Counted from the stretch's first letter, positions 25,194 through 34,277 are shown. The stretch is DNA of 64,000 nt from Streptomyces sp. WMMC940 (GCF_027460265.1 NZ_JAPZBC010000001.1:5994001-6058000), one strand, 5' to 3'. Numbers and translations are program-made. The notes: generated by a model not told the origin, from the sequence alone.

Positions 25194-27298
25194 TACGCTG
25201 CCCTCCTGTTGCGGACCGTGCTGTCGGTTCCCGTCGTCGCCGCCCGTACGTCCCGGACCAGCCCGGCGATGCTGTCGGCGCGCAGCTCGTCCAGGGTGAC
25301 GGCGGTGCCGCCGAGGTCACGGGCGAGGTTCCCGGCCAGGCCGAGTCGCACCGGGCCCGCCTCGCAGTCCACGACCACCGAGGCCGTGCCCTCGGCGGAG
25401 TGCAGCCGGGCCGCGCGCCCCGCGAGCGCCAGGGCGTCGCCACCGCGCGCACCGGTCGCCCGTCCGTCGGTCACGACCACCAGCAGCGGCCGCCGCGAGG
25501 GGTCGCGCAGCCGCTCCACCCGCAGGACGTCATGGGCCTTCAGCAGCCCGGCGGCCAGCGGTGTCCGGCCGCCCGTCGGCAGCTCCTCCAGCCGTGCGGC
25601 GGCGGCGTCCACGGACGAGGTCGGCGGCAGCGCCACCTCGGCGCCGGTGCCCCGGAAGGTGACCAGTCCGACCTTGTCCCGGCGCTGGTAGGCGTCCAGC
25701 AGCAGCGACAGCACCGCGCCCTTCACGGAACTCATGCGCCTGCGGGCCGCCATGGAGCCGGAGGCGTCCACGACGAAGAGCACGAGATTGCCCTCGCGGC
25801 CCTCGCGGGCGGCCTGCCGCAGATCGTCCCGGCGGACCACGAGGCCCGGTCCGGAGCGGCCTCGGGCCCGCTGGTGCGGCGCCGCCGCCCGCACCGTCGC
25901 CGCCAGGTGCAGCTTGGTCAGCGTCCCCCGCGGTCGGCGCGCTCCGGTGGTCCTGCCGTGCTCGGTACGGGCCCGGGAGCGGCGCCCCGCGGCGCCCTCG
26001 CCGAGGCCGGGCACGCTGAGCACCTTCGTACGGAACGGCTCCGCGGCCCGCTCGGCGGCCCGCTCGCCCGCGCCGGTGCTCGCGGCGGGCGGTCCGGCGG
26101 GTTCGGACGGCTCCGGCTGCCCGGCGGGCGACTCGGACGGCTCGGGCTGCCCGGCGGGCGGGGCGGAGTCGGGCCCCTGGCCCTGCGGCGGGACCCCTCC
26201 GCCGCCGGGGCCGCCGTCCGGGCCGGACGGATCCGTGTCGGGGTCCGGATCGGGGTCGGTGTCCGGGTCCGGCCGGTCGTCCCCGCCGAACTGCTCCAGC
26301 GTCTCGTCGAGTTTGTCCTCGTCGAGGCCGGGCGCGTCGAACGGGTTGCGCCGGCGCCGGTGGGGGAGTGCGAGGAGCGCGGCCTGCCGCACGTCCTCCT
26401 CGCGCACGGCCGTACGACCCGCCCACGCGGCCAGCGCCGTCGCGGTGCGGGCCATCACGATGTCGGCGCGCATGCCGTCCACCTCGAACGCCGCGCAGGT
26501 GGCGGCGATCTGCCGTAGCGCCGCGTCCCCGAGCTCCACCCGGGGCAGCAGGATCCGCGCGGTCACGATGCGCTCCCGCAGTGCCGCTTCCTCGTCCGCC
26601 CAGCGGGCCGCGAAGGCCGCGGGGTCGTCGTCGTGGGCGAGCCTGCGCCGGACGACCTCCACCCGCTGCTCCGGATCCCGCGACGCGGCGACCTCCACGG
26701 TCAGCCCGAAGCGGTCGAGCAACTGGGGCCGCAGCTCCCCCTCTTCGGGATTCATCGTGCCGACGAGCAGGAACCGCGCGGCGTGCCGTACGGACACACC
26801 CTCGCGCTCGACGTAGGAGGCGCCCATCGCGGCCGCGTCCAGCAGCAGGTCGACCAGATGGTCGTGGAGCAGATTGACCTCGTCGACGTACAGCACGCCC
26901 CGGTGGGCGTCGGCGAGCAGACCGGGCTCGAACGCCTTCACCCCGTCCGCGAGGGCCCGCTCGATGTCGAGCGCGCCGACGAGCCGGTCCTCCGAGGCAC
27001 CGACGGGCAGTTCGACCATCCTGGCCGGGCGTGCCGCGGCGGGCGCGGCCTCGTGCGGCCCGTCCGGGCAGCCCGGGTCCGGCGCCCCGGGCGAGCAGGA
27101 GAACCGGCAGCCCGCGACCACGTCGACATCGGGCATCAGCGCGGCGAGGGCGCGCACGGCCGTCGACTTGGCGGTGCCCTTCTCCCCGCGTACGAGCACT
27201 CCGCCGACGGCGGGGCTGACCGCGTTCAGCAGCAGGGCCAGCCGCAGGTCGTCCATGCCGACGACCGCCGTGAAGGGGTAGTGGGGTGCGTTGCTCAC
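25193..27298 (-). CDS. Putative cobaltochelatase/Mg-chelatase-like subunit (AAA + VWA)
   Basis: 701 residues from GTG 27298. An N-terminal ChlI/BchI-like AAA ATPase (Walker [10 protein letters not shown], Walker [11 protein letters not shown], about residues 1-330) is followed by an acidic and Pro-rich linker (about 340-440) with repeats ([17 protein letters not shown] twice), and a C-terminal von Willebrand A domain with MIDAS DASGSM (about 510-690). ATP-driven partner of CobN in aerobic cobalt insertion. No cobN lies beside it here. Overlaps cobQ by four bases and cobO by one. Confidence 0.92.
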   Translation of the reverse strand: MSNAPHYPFTAVVGMDDLRLALLLNAVSPAVGGVLVRGEKGTAKSTAVRALAALMPDVDVVAGCRFSCSPGAPDPGCPDGPHEAAPAAARPARMVELPVGASEDRLVGALDIERALADGVKAFEPGLLADAHRGVLYVDEVNLLHDHLVDLLLDAAAMGASYVEREGVSVRHAARFLLVGTMNPEEGELRPQLLDRFGLTVEVAASRDPEQRVEVVRRRLAHDDDPAAFAARWADEEAALRERIVTARILLPRVELGDAALRQIAATCAAFEVDGMRADIVMARTATALAAWAGRTAVREEDVRQAALLALPHRRRRNPFDAPGLDEDKLDETLEQFGGDDRPDPDTDPDPDPDTDPSGPDGGPGGGGVPPQGQGPDSAPPAGQPEPSESPAGQPEPSEPAGPPAASTGAGERAAERAAEPFRTKVLSVPGLGEGAAGRRSRARTEHGRTTGARRPRGTLTKLHLAATVRAAAPHQRARGRSGPGLVVRRDDLRQAAREGREGNLVLFVVDASGSMAARRRMSSVKGAVLSLLLDAYQRRDKVGLVTFRGTGAEVALPPTSSVDAAAARLEELPTGGRTPLAAGLLKAHDVLRVERLRDPSRRPLLVVVTDGRATGARGGDALALAGRAARLHSAEGTASVVVDCEAGPVRLGLAGNLARDLGGTAVTLDELRADSIAGLVRDVRAATTGTDSTVRNRRAA

Positions 27299-28848
27299 TG
27301 TGCGGCTCCAGGGGTTCCGGCGGCGGGCGCACCGGGGAGGTCGGGGGCGCCCGGCGGGATGAACGGCAGACCCGAGGGCGCGCCGCCCTCGATGAGACGG
27401 AGGAGCGCGTCCGTGTCCGCGTGCTCCTCGACGAGGTCGCCGAGGCGGTCGAGCTGTGCCTCGCGCAGGTCGGCGAAGGAGGTGTCCGGGGCGGGGACGA
27501 AGCGGCGGCCCGACGCCGCGGCGACGGCGCGCAGGAACGCCCGGCGGAATCCGTCGCTCTCCAGCGATCCGTGCCAGTGGGTGCCCCACACCTCACCGAC
27601 CCGGCAGCCGTCGAGGAACGGCTCGCCGTCGAGCACCTCGGCGACGCCGTGATGGATCTCGTAGCCCTCGACCGGCTGCCCCAGCGCCTCACCGGACGGG
27701 CGGGCGAGCGTCTTCTCCACGGCGAAGCGCACCCGGACCGGCAGCAGTCCGAGGCCCGGCACGGCTCCGGCCCGCGACTCGACCTCGTCGTCGATGTGCT
27801 CGCCGAGCACCTGGAAGCCGCCGCAGATGCCGAGCACGGGCCGGCCCTCCGTCGCCCGCCGGGCGAGCGCGCCGGCGAGACCGCGCTCGCGCAGCCATTC
27901 CAGGGCGCGCACGGTGCCGCGGGTACCGGGCACGATCACCAGGTCGGCATCGGCCAGTTCCTCGGGGCGGTCGACGAAGCGCACGACCACTCCCGGCTCG
28001 GCGGCCAGCGCGTCCACGTCGGTGAAGTTGGACATCAGCGGCACGGCGCACACGGCCACGCGCAGCACGTCCTCGCCGACCGGCGGCGCCACCACCGACT
28101 CGCGCACGGTGCCGCGCAGCGACACCCGCAGTCCGTCCTCCTCGTCGATACCGAGCCCGTGCGCGTACGGCAGCACGCCGAAGGTGCGCCGCCCGGTGAG
28201 TCCGTGGAGCATCTCCAGCCCCGGCTCGAGCAGCGTGACGTCGCCGCGGAACTTGTTGACGAGGTATCCGGCGATCAGCTCCTGGTCCTCCGGGGTCAGC
28301 AGCGCGGTCGTGCCGAAGAACTGGGCGAAGACCCCACCCCGGTCGATGTCTCCCACGACCAGCACCGGGAGGCGCGCGGCGCGGGCGATGCCCATGTTGA
28401 CGATGTCCGTGCGTCGGAGATTGATCTCCGCGGGGCTGCCCGCGCCCTCGCAGATCACCGCGTCGTACGTGCTCCGCAACTCGTCCAGGCAGTCCATCAC
28501 CGGCTCGAACAGCGCCTTCTGGCGCCCTCCGTGGTAGCCGCGAGCGCTCAGCTCGCCCACGGGCCGGCCCATCAGCACGACCTGGCTGGACCGGTCGCCG
28601 CCGGGCTTCAACAGCACCGGGTTCATCAGGGCCGTGGGTTCCACCCGTGCGGCCTGCGCCTGCATGGCCTGCGCCCGGCCGATCTCGGCGCCCTCGCGGG
28701 TGACGAAGGAGTTGAGGGACATGTTCTGCCCCTTGAAGGGCGCGACCTTCACGCCCCGGCGCACCAGCCAACGGCAGATCCCCGCCGTGACGACGCTCTT
28801 TCCGGCGTCCGAGGTGGTGCCGGCGACCAGCAGCCCGCCCCCGCTCAT
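27295..28848 (-). CDS. cobQ: Cobyric acid synthase
   Basis: 517 residues from ATG 28848. ATP-dependent amidation of side chains b, d, e and g. N-terminal dethiobiotin-synthetase-like domain ([29 protein letters not shown]) and C-terminal glutamine amidotransferase with Cys342 in [12 protein letters not shown] and His in YEIHHG. The start codon is now the first three bases beside the IS110 left end. The natural ribosome-binding site within cobD has been displaced; the IS end supplies AAAGGA about 11 bases upstream. The C-terminal tail is Pro/Ala-rich. Confidence 0.95.
   Translation of the reverse strand: MSGGGLLVAGTTSDAGKSVVTAGICRWLVRRGVKVAPFKGQNMSLNSFVTREGAEIGRAQAMQAQAARVEPTALMNPVLLKPGGDRSSQVVLMGRPVGELSARGYHGGRQKALFEPVMDCLDELRSTYDAVICEGAGSPAEINLRRTDIVNMGIARAARLPVLVVGDIDRGGVFAQFFGTTALLTPEDQELIAGYLVNKFRGDVTLLEPGLEMLHGLTGRRTFGVLPYAHGLGIDEEDGLRVSLRGTVRESVVAPPVGEDVLRVAVCAVPLMSNFTDVDALAAEPGVVVRFVDRPEELADADLVIVPGTRGTVRALEWLRERGLAGALARRATEGRPVLGICGGFQVLGEHIDDEVESRAGAVPGLGLLPVRVRFAVEKTLARPSGEALGQPVEGYEIHHGVAEVLDGEPFLDGCRVGEVWGTHWHGSLESDGFRRAFLRAVAAASGRRFVPAPDTSFADLREAQLDRLGDLVEEHADTDALLRLIEGGAPSGLPFIPPGAPDLPGAPAAGTPGAAQ
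28844..28848. repeat. Left flank copy of CTCAT at IS110 insertion
   Basis: CTCAT abuts the left end of the element and is the complement of the cobQ start codon region (ATGAG). An identical copy flanks the right end at 30325-30329. Confidence 0.75.
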
Positions 28849-29087
28849 TAGAGGACCATCCTTTCTGCAGCCCTCTTCGGTAGGGTTGTGACCTCTCGGT
28901 CCCGGTGGGTGCATGGCCAGTGTCGCGAGCTGCTCGACGGCCAACATGAGTTACGCCAGCCCCGCCGGGCCGAGGCCGTCTGATCGGCTTCAGGGACACG
29001 CCCCGCAGAGGGCCGATTAATGAGCTCCCGGCAGACGACCTCATCACCGGGCAGGTGCTCCGTCACAGGCACAGGAGTACGACCTTC
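28849..29087 (+). ncRNA. Candidate bridge (guide) RNA in IS110 left end
   Basis: IS110-group elements encode a bridge RNA in the non-coding left end. Here ACATGAG (28944-28950) is complementary to CTCATGT of the empty target. TAATGAG (29018-29024) is complementary to CTCATTA at the left-end junction of the element, and TTCAGGGA (28989-28996) resembles the right-end strand CTCAGGAA (6 of 8). The second pair sits in a helix: GTCTG plus ATCGGC (28978-28988) pairs with GCCGAT (29012-29017) and CAGAC (29032-29036). Order target loop then donor loop matches the known architecture. Exact RNA ends are unknown. Confidence 0.6.
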
Positions 29088-30308
29088 GTGTTCATCGGGT
29101 GGGACTGGGCGACCGAGACCCATGACGTGACCGTCATGGACGACGCCGGAAAACGCATCGACCGGTGGGAACTCGCCCACACCGAGGAGGGGTTCACCAA
29201 GACTCTGGCGAGGCTGCGCAAACACGGTGCTCCGGCAGACCTGCCCGTAGCGATCGAGACCACCCGCGGCCTGGCCGTCGACCGCCTCCTTGCCGCCGGA
29301 CACCCCATCGTGCCGGTGCACCCCAACGCCTTCCACGCCATGCGGGCACGCTGGGGCGCCTCCAAGGCCAAGACCGACGCCGGCGACAGCATGAAACTCG
29401 CCGACTACCTGCGCACCGACGGGCACATGCTGCCCAGACTGGAACCCACCGAGCAGGCCACCCTCGACCTCCAGGCCCTCACCCGGCAGCGTGCCGACCA
29501 CATCGAGGCCAAGGTCGCCGCCGTCAACCAGCTCGCCGCCCTGCTGGACGAGCACTGGCCCGGGGGCAAGGCCGTCTTCTACGAACTCGACAGCGACATC
29601 GCCATGGCCTTCCTGGAGCGCTACCCCACCCCGGCCTCCGCCGCCAGGCTCACCGCCGGACGTCTCGAAGCCTGGTGCAAGCGCCACGGATACTCCGGGA
29701 AGAAGCCCGGCAGCGTCCTGATCGAACGCCTGCGCTTGGCCCCGAAGGCCGCCTCCCGCCTCAGCGAACAGGTCGCCGGACAGCTCGTCCGAGTCCAGGT
29801 GCAGCTGGTGCAGGGCATACGCGCGACGATCCGTGTCTTGGACAAGTCCATCGCCGAAGCAGCCGCAACCCATCCCTACGCACCGCTTTTCGCCACCATG
29901 CCGCGCATCGGCAAGGTCAGCCTCGGGCAGATCATCGGCGAGATCGGCCCGATCCTGGAACGCGCCCAGACCTGCGAACAACTCGTCGCCGAAGCTGGCG
30001 TCGTCCCGGTCACCCGGGCCTCGGGCAAGGCCCGCACACTCTCCTTCCGCTTCGCGACCAACCGAAGAGCTCGACTCGCGCTGACGACCTTCGCCGACAA
30101 CAGCCGCCACGGCAGCGACTGGGCCGCCAAGATCTACAACGACGCCAGGGCGCGCAAGAAGCGACACCCCCACGCGATCCGCATCCTGGCCCGAGCATGG
30201 CTCCGCGTGATGTGGGCCTGCTGGCGCGACGGCACCTGCTATGACCCCGTGATCCACCAATCCAACAGCAAGATCAACACGACCGCGGAGACGCGGATGG
30301 CGGCATAG
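29088..30308 (+). CDS. IS110-family transposase (DEDD/Tnp_IS116)
   Basis: 406 residues from GTG 29088, which has AGGAG upstream; an alternative GTG at 29055 adds 11 residues. The N-terminal RuvC-like DEDD domain shows Asp in IGWDWATETHDV, Glu in VAIETTRG and Asp in KAKTDAGDSMKLADYL. The C-terminal Tnp_IS116 domain contains MPRIGKVSLGQIIGEIGP and the conserved Ser in GVVPVTRASGKARTL. Full length and without frameshift, so probably active. Catalyses RNA-guided recombination through a circular intermediate. Confidence 0.95.
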   Translation: MFIGWDWATETHDVTVMDDAGKRIDRWELAHTEEGFTKTLARLRKHGAPADLPVAIETTRGLAVDRLLAAGHPIVPVHPNAFHAMRARWGASKAKTDAGDSMKLADYLRTDGHMLPRLEPTEQATLDLQALTRQRADHIEAKVAAVNQLAALLDEHWPGGKAVFYELDSDIAMAFLERYPTPASAARLTAGRLEAWCKRHGYSGKKPGSVLIERLRLAPKAASRLSEQVAGQLVRVQVQLVQGIRATIRVLDKSIAEAAATHPYAPLFATMPRIGKVSLGQIIGEIGPILERAQTCEQLVAEAGVVPVTRASGKARTLSFRFATNRRARLALTTFADNSRHGSDWAAKIYNDARARKKRHPHAIRILARAWLRVMWACWRDGTCYDPVIHQSNSKINTTAETRMAA

Positions 30309-30324
30309 AGGTTGACTCAGGAAA

Positions 30325-30329
30325 CTCAT
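30325..30329. repeat. Right flank copy of CTCAT at IS110 insertion
   Basis: Second copy of CTCAT, next to the right end of the element. It contains the complement of the cobD stop codon (TCA at 30326-30328), so cobD keeps its natural end despite the insertion. Confidence 0.75.
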
Positions 30330-31309
30330 GTGCGCCTCCGCCCCAGGGCCCCGGCCGCGAGGCGCCCGCCCGCGCACACCGCGAGCGCCAGCACCCCCAC
30401 GCGCCGCGAGAGCCGTACCGCCCGTTCGATGTCCGCGACCTCGACGGCCCGGCCGCCGGCGCCGTTGAGCACGGGCCGGTGCTCGACCCGGCCGCCGTAC
30501 GAGAGCGTCCCGCCGAGCCGTACGCCGAGGGCTCCGGCGAACGCGGCCTCCACGGGACCGGCGTTGGGGCTCGGGTGCTTCGCGGCGTCCCGGCGCCAGG
30601 CGCGGGCGGCGCCGCGCGGGTCGCCGCCCGCGGCGGTCGCCAGCGCCGCGGTGAGCCGGGCCCCGGGCCAGCCCGCGAGGTCGTCGAGCCGGGCGGAGGC
30701 CCAGCCGTACCGCCGGTAGCGCGGGGACTTGTGGCCGACCATCGCGTCCAGGGTGTTGACGGCGCGGAACCCGACGAGGCCCGGCACCCCGCCGACCGCG
30801 CCCCAGACGAGCGCGCCCACGACGGCGTCCGAGGTGTTCTCGGCGACGGACTCCACGACGGCGCGGGCGATGCCGGCGCCGTCCAGCGCCTGCGGGTCGC
30901 GCCCGCACAGACGCGGCAGCCGCTCCCTGGCGACCTCGATGTCCCCGGCCGCCAGCGCCCCGCCGATCGCCCGCGCCTCCAGGCCCAGCGAGGTGCCGCC
31001 GACGACGGCCCAGGTGGCGGCCGCGGTCAGGGCGACGGCGGCGCCGCGCGACCGGCGTGCGGAGGCGGCGGCCAGCGCGCCCGCGGCGATCGCGCCCCCG
31101 GCGCACACCGCGGTGTGCAGGGCGCCCCAGCCGCGGTGGTCGCGCCAGAGTCTCCGTTCGAGAGCGGCGGCGGCCCGGCCGAAGGCGGCGACCGGGTGCC
31201 CGCGGCGTGGATCGCCGAGGAGCAGGTCGCCGGCCAGCCCGGCCGCGGCGCCGTACGCGAACGTGATGTCCGGGCGCGGCGCGCCCGGCCCCCCCGGTTC
31301 GGCAGGCAT
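30326..31309 (-). CDS. cobD: Adenosylcobinamide-phosphate synthase (CbiB/CobD)
   Basis: 327 residues from ATG 31309 (GAGGA five bases upstream); an in-frame GTG at 31321 would add four residues. Integral membrane enzyme attaching aminopropanol (phosphate) to adenosylcobyric acid. Family blocks are present: LLGDPRRGHPVAAFGR, SVAENTSDAVVGALVWGAVGG, FRAVNTLDAMVGHKSPRYRRYGWASARLDD and DAAKHPSPNAGPVEAAFAGAL. Several hydrophobic helices. First gene behind the cobalamin riboswitch. The IS110 element now follows it directly. Confidence 0.95.
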   Translation of the reverse strand: MPAEPGGPGAPRPDITFAYGAAAGLAGDLLLGDPRRGHPVAAFGRAAAALERRLWRDHRGWGALHTAVCAGGAIAAGALAAASARRSRGAAVALTAAATWAVVGGTSLGLEARAIGGALAAGDIEVARERLPRLCGRDPQALDGAGIARAVVESVAENTSDAVVGALVWGAVGGVPGLVGFRAVNTLDAMVGHKSPRYRRYGWASARLDDLAGWPGARLTAALATAAGGDPRGAARAWRRDAAKHPSPNAGPVEAAFAGALGVRLGGTLSYGGRVEHRPVLNGAGGRAVEVADIERAVRLSRRVGVLALAVCAGGRLAAGALGRRRT

Positions 31310-31339
31310 GTTCGTCCTCACTCAGGGTCCGCGCCCTGG

Positions 31340-31500
31340 CTCGACGTGACCGGCGGGAGAGAGTTCCTGGCTCCGGGACGCTCCGTGAGGGGGAGCGCAC
31401 CCGTGACAGTGGCGGGACCGCGCCGGATTCGCACCGGCTTCCTCTTCTGCCGCCGTAAATGGCCCCGGAAGTCCACCACGGTCCCCGAACGCCCGTCAAC
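31340..31500 (-). promoter_or_regulatory. Cobalamin (B12) riboswitch
   Basis: Read on the minus strand, the leader of cobD contains GAAGCCGGTGCGAATCCGGC followed by CCCGCCACTGT (GCCACTGT at 31406-31413) and GAGCCAGGA (31365-31372). These are the conserved core of AdoCbl riboswitches. A small hairpin (CAGGG at 31323-31327 with CCCTG at 31334-31338) lies next to the translation start. Extents are approximate. B12 binding should reduce expression of cobD and, before the IS insertion, of the downstream cob genes. Confidence 0.88.
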
Positions 31501-31566
31501 TCGCCCTTGACCTGCGACGGGACAGTGTGCCGAGGCCCACATGGGGCGGGTGCGGGCGCGCACACG

Positions 31567-31606
31567 ACAGGGGCCGGGCCCACCCGGAGGTGCGCCCGGC
31601 CCCTGT
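31567..31606 (-). terminator. Rho-independent-like hairpin after the Pit operon
   Basis: 13-bp perfect stem: ACAGGGGCCGGGC at 31567-31579 with its complement at 31594-31606 and a 14-base loop. It separates the phosphate-transporter pair from the riboswitch of cobD, both transcribed leftward. Confidence 0.75.
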
Positions 31607-31628
31607 GCGAGGAGGTGCCGTACGGCGG

Positions 31629-31850
31629 TCAGACCACGATCAGATAGATCCCGAAGGCCACCGCCGCCGCGCAGAGCGCGAAGCAGGTGTACGCACCCGT
31701 GCGGGCGAGGCCGGCGGAGCCTCCCTGCGCTGCCGCGGCCTCCTGCTTGGAGAGACCCGCGACGCCCAGGGTGAACAGGCCCACCAGGGCGACGGTCACG
31801 ACGAGGCTCACGCCGAAGACGGAGCCCAGAGCTGCCCAGTCGATCTTCAT
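31629..31850 (-). CDS. Small membrane protein downstream of Pit
   Basis: 73 residues with two transmembrane helices (about 9-32 and 51-72) joined by a short Gln/Ala-rich loop. It begins 12 bases after the pit stop codon, so the two are co-transcribed and it may be an accessory subunit of the transporter. No homologous function known. Confidence 0.8.
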   Translation of the reverse strand: MKIDWAALGSVFGVSLVVTVALVGLFTLGVAGLSKQEAAAAQGGSAGLARTGAYTCFALCAAAVAFGIYLIVV

Positions 31851-31862
31851 GCTGTTCTTTCC

Positions 31863-33119
31863 TTACACCGTGGCGGCGGGTGCCGGAGCGGACTCGGAGG
31901 TCTGGGCCGGGATGGTGGCCTTCGGCGCCTCGGGCTCGGTCACCGAGTTCCCTACGACACCGGCCGGGGGCGGGGTGACGGCCGCGATGGCGGTGGTGAC
32001 GACTCCCGCGGGCTCGATCTCGTCGTCCGTGACGTTGGTGTGGTCGACCGGCTTGCGGCGCGAGATCACCCAGATGGCCCCGGAGCCGGCGACGAGCAGC
32101 ACGGCCACGGCGGCGATGCCCCAGGTGCCCTGCTTGGTCAGGAACTCCGCGGCCGCGGCGACCAGGCCGGCGGCGGGCAGGGTCAGACCCCAGGCGACGA
32201 ACATCCGGGTCGCGGTGGACCAGCGGACCACACCGCCCCTGCGGCCGAGACCCGCGCCCATCACGGCACCCGAGCAGGACTGGGTGGTGGAGAGCGAGAA
32301 GCCGAGGTTCGAGGAGGCCAGGATGACCGTCGCGGCGCTGGTCTGGGCGGCGAAGCCCTGCTGCGGCTGGAGGTCGGTCAGGCCCTTGCCCATCGTGCGG
32401 ATGATGCGCCAGCCGCCGAGGTAGGTACCGAGCGCGATCGCGACACCGGCGGAGACGATGACCCACATCGGGGGGTTCGAGCCGGGGGCGAGGACGCCTC
32501 CGGTGACCAGGGCCAGGGTGATGACGCCCATGGTCTTCTGCGCGTCGTTGGTGCCGTGGGCGAGGGACACCAGGCCGGCGGAGGCGATCTGGCCGGCGCG
32601 GTAGCCCTTGGAGGTGGCCTTGTTCTCGGTCGTGCCACCGATCCGGTACGTCAGCCTGGTGGCGACCAGGGCCGCGAGGCCGGCGACGAGAGGAGCCGCG
32701 ACGGCGGGGATCAGGACCTTGGTGACGATCGTGCCGCCGTTGACGGCCGAGAAGCCGGCCGACATCACCGCGGCGCCGATGAGGCCGCCGAAGAGGGCGT
32801 GCGAGGAGCTGGACGGGAGGCCCAGCAGCCAGGTCAGCAGGTTCCAGAGGATCGCGCCGACGAGCGCGGCGAAGATCACTTCTGTGCGGATGCCCTCTTC
32901 GTTGATGATGCCGCCCGAGATCGTCTTGGCGACCTCGACGGAGAGGAACGCGCCGACCAGGTTCAGCACGGCGGACATCGCCACTGCTGCCTTCGGTCTC
33001 ATCGCACCCGTCGAGATGGTCGTCGCCATGGCGTTGGCGGTGTCGTGGAAGCCGTTCGTGAAATCGAACACGAGTGCTGTCACGACGACAATCGCGAGCA
33101 GCAGGGTGATGTGCTCCAT
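31863..33119 (-). CDS. Low-affinity inorganic phosphate transporter, Pit family
   Basis: 418 residues. The paired signatures of PiT carriers are present: FDFTNGFHDTANAMAT near the N-terminus and SLAHGTNDAQKTMGVITLAL in the middle, plus GLPSSSSHALFGGLIGAA. About ten hydrophobic helices and a Pro/Ala/Thr-rich cytosolic C-terminal tail of about 80 residues. Imports phosphate with protons. PHO-box repeats upstream place it under PhoP control, as reported for S. coelicolor pitH2, its likely ortholog. Confidence 0.93.
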   Translation of the reverse strand: MEHITLLLAIVVVTALVFDFTNGFHDTANAMATTISTGAMRPKAAVAMSAVLNLVGAFLSVEVAKTISGGIINEEGIRTEVIFAALVGAILWNLLTWLLGLPSSSSHALFGGLIGAAVMSAGFSAVNGGTIVTKVLIPAVAAPLVAGLAALVATRLTYRIGGTTENKATSKGYRAGQIASAGLVSLAHGTNDAQKTMGVITLALVTGGVLAPGSNPPMWVIVSAGVAIALGTYLGGWRIIRTMGKGLTDLQPQQGFAAQTSAATVILASSNLGFSLSTTQSCSGAVMGAGLGRRGGVVRWSTATRMFVAWGLTLPAAGLVAAAAEFLTKQGTWGIAAVAVLLVAGSGAIWVISRRKPVDHTNVTDDEIEPAGVVTTAIAAVTPPPAGVVGNSVTEPEAPKATIPAQTSESAPAPAATV

Positions 33120-33160
33120 TTACCGGGTACCCAGGCAATCGTTCAGATGTCAGTGGCTCG

Positions 33161-33197
33161 GGCGAACGTAGGGTTGCCGGGTGAACGGAAGGTGAAC
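33161..33197 (-). promoter_or_regulatory. PHO box upstream of the pit gene
   Basis: On the minus strand, GTTCACCTTCC (33187-33197) and GTTCACCCGGC (33176-33186) are two adjacent 11-base direct repeat units matching the Streptomyces PhoP consensus (GTTCACC core). A third, weaker GTTCGCC occurs at 33161-33167. The site lies about 60-80 bases before the pit start. The rest of 33120-33516 shows no gene. Confidence 0.8.
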
Positions 33198-33516
33198 TGG
33201 GGCGGGCTTCGGAGTGTCCGCAAGTGGGGTGAGGCTCCTCCGCTTGTGTCCGCGGCGGCGCCCCGGAAGTGCGCGGAGCCGGGTCGTACCGATCGGAATC
33301 AGCCAAATTTCGGGCCTCAGCCTCTCTCAGATGGTCGCACCATGGTCGCTGCGTGATCAGATTCCGTCGCCTGGATGAACACCAGAAGAGATTCCGGTCA
33401 CTCCGGACTTTCCGACGCCGCGCCCGTCGCCGCGCCCGGCCATCGGGGTGCGGCGACGGGCGCCCGGCACCGGCCCGCCGTCGCCCCCACCGGTCCGGGC
33501 TGACACGATCGGCCCT

Positions 33517-34218
33517 ATGACGGAACAGGGGCAGCCGGACGGACAGCCGGAGGGCGAGGAGCCGGAGGCGATAGCCCGGGCCTGGTCGGACCTCGTGGCC
33601 ACCGCACGCAGAACCGTCACGGACGGCCTGGTCGTGGGAACCTCGGGGAACGTCTCCGTACGCGTCCCCGGCCGCGCCGGGGACATCGTGCTGGTCACCC
33701 CCAGCGGGGTGCACTACGACCGGCTCACCCCGGCGGACGCCGTCGGTGTCCGCCTCGACGGCCGACAGGTCCTCGGGGAGCTCACGCCCACCAGCGAGCT
33801 CCCGATGCATCTCGCGATCCACCGCACCACCGACGCGGTGGCCGTCGTCCACACGCACGCCGTACACGCCACCGCCGTCTCCACCCTCGTCGACGAGCTG
33901 CCGCTGATCCACTACATGGCGGCGGCCCTCGGGGGCCCCGTCCGCGTCGCCCCCTACGCCCTGTACGGCACCGGCGAGCTGGCGGCGTACATGCTCCGCG
34001 CCCTGGAGGGCCGCACCGGCTGCCTGCTCCGCAACCACGGAACGGTCACCTACGGATCCTCGCTGGACCAGGCCTTCGACCGCACCGCCCAGCTGGAGTG
34101 GATGTGCCGCCTCTGGCTCACCGCCGGCTCCGTCCCCGGTCACACCCCCACCCTGCTCTCCGAGCCGCAGCTCCGGGACGTCGCCGAGAAGCTCCGCGAC
34201 TACGGCCAGTCCCGCTGA
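33517..34218 (+). CDS. Class II aldolase/adducin-family protein
   Basis: 233 residues from ATG 33517. Zn-dependent aldolase fold of L-fuculose-phosphate aldolase type: GTSGNVSVRVP for phosphate binding, SELPMHLAIH with the likely catalytic Glu, and Zn-binding His in VVHTHAVHATAV and LLRNHGTVTYG. Substrate unknown; it may cleave a sugar phosphate or act in methylthioribulose-type salvage. The following hydrolase gene starts 59 bases later. Confidence 0.9.
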   Translation: MTEQGQPDGQPEGEEPEAIARAWSDLVATARRTVTDGLVVGTSGNVSVRVPGRAGDIVLVTPSGVHYDRLTPADAVGVRLDGRQVLGELTPTSELPMHLAIHRTTDAVAVVHTHAVHATAVSTLVDELPLIHYMAAALGGPVRVAPYALYGTGELAAYMLRALEGRTGCLLRNHGTVTYGSSLDQAFDRTAQLEWMCRLWLTAGSVPGHTPTLLSEPQLRDVAEKLRDYGQSR

Positions 34219-34277
34219 CGTCACTCCCGCCGCCCGGTCCACTGGCACCCCGGCACGGACCTCACCACACTGGAACG

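Larger units (their letters stand above)
28849..30324 (+). mobile_element. IS110-family insertion sequence
   Basis: About 1476 bases between two CTCAT copies. Boundaries were set by reconstructing the empty site: deleting 28849-30329 restores a four-base ATGA overlap between cobD and cobQ, as elsewhere in this operon. The element has a 206-239-base non-coding left end, one transposase gene on the plus strand and a 16-base right end. No terminal inverted repeats were seen, as usual in the IS110 subgroup. It is oriented against the cob genes. Confidence 0.85.

Noticed and set aside
28848..31583. Very long minus-strand frame across the IS110 element and cobD
   Set aside because: It runs antisense to the transposase and in the wrong frame of cobD; composition is Arg/Gly-rich shadow coding.
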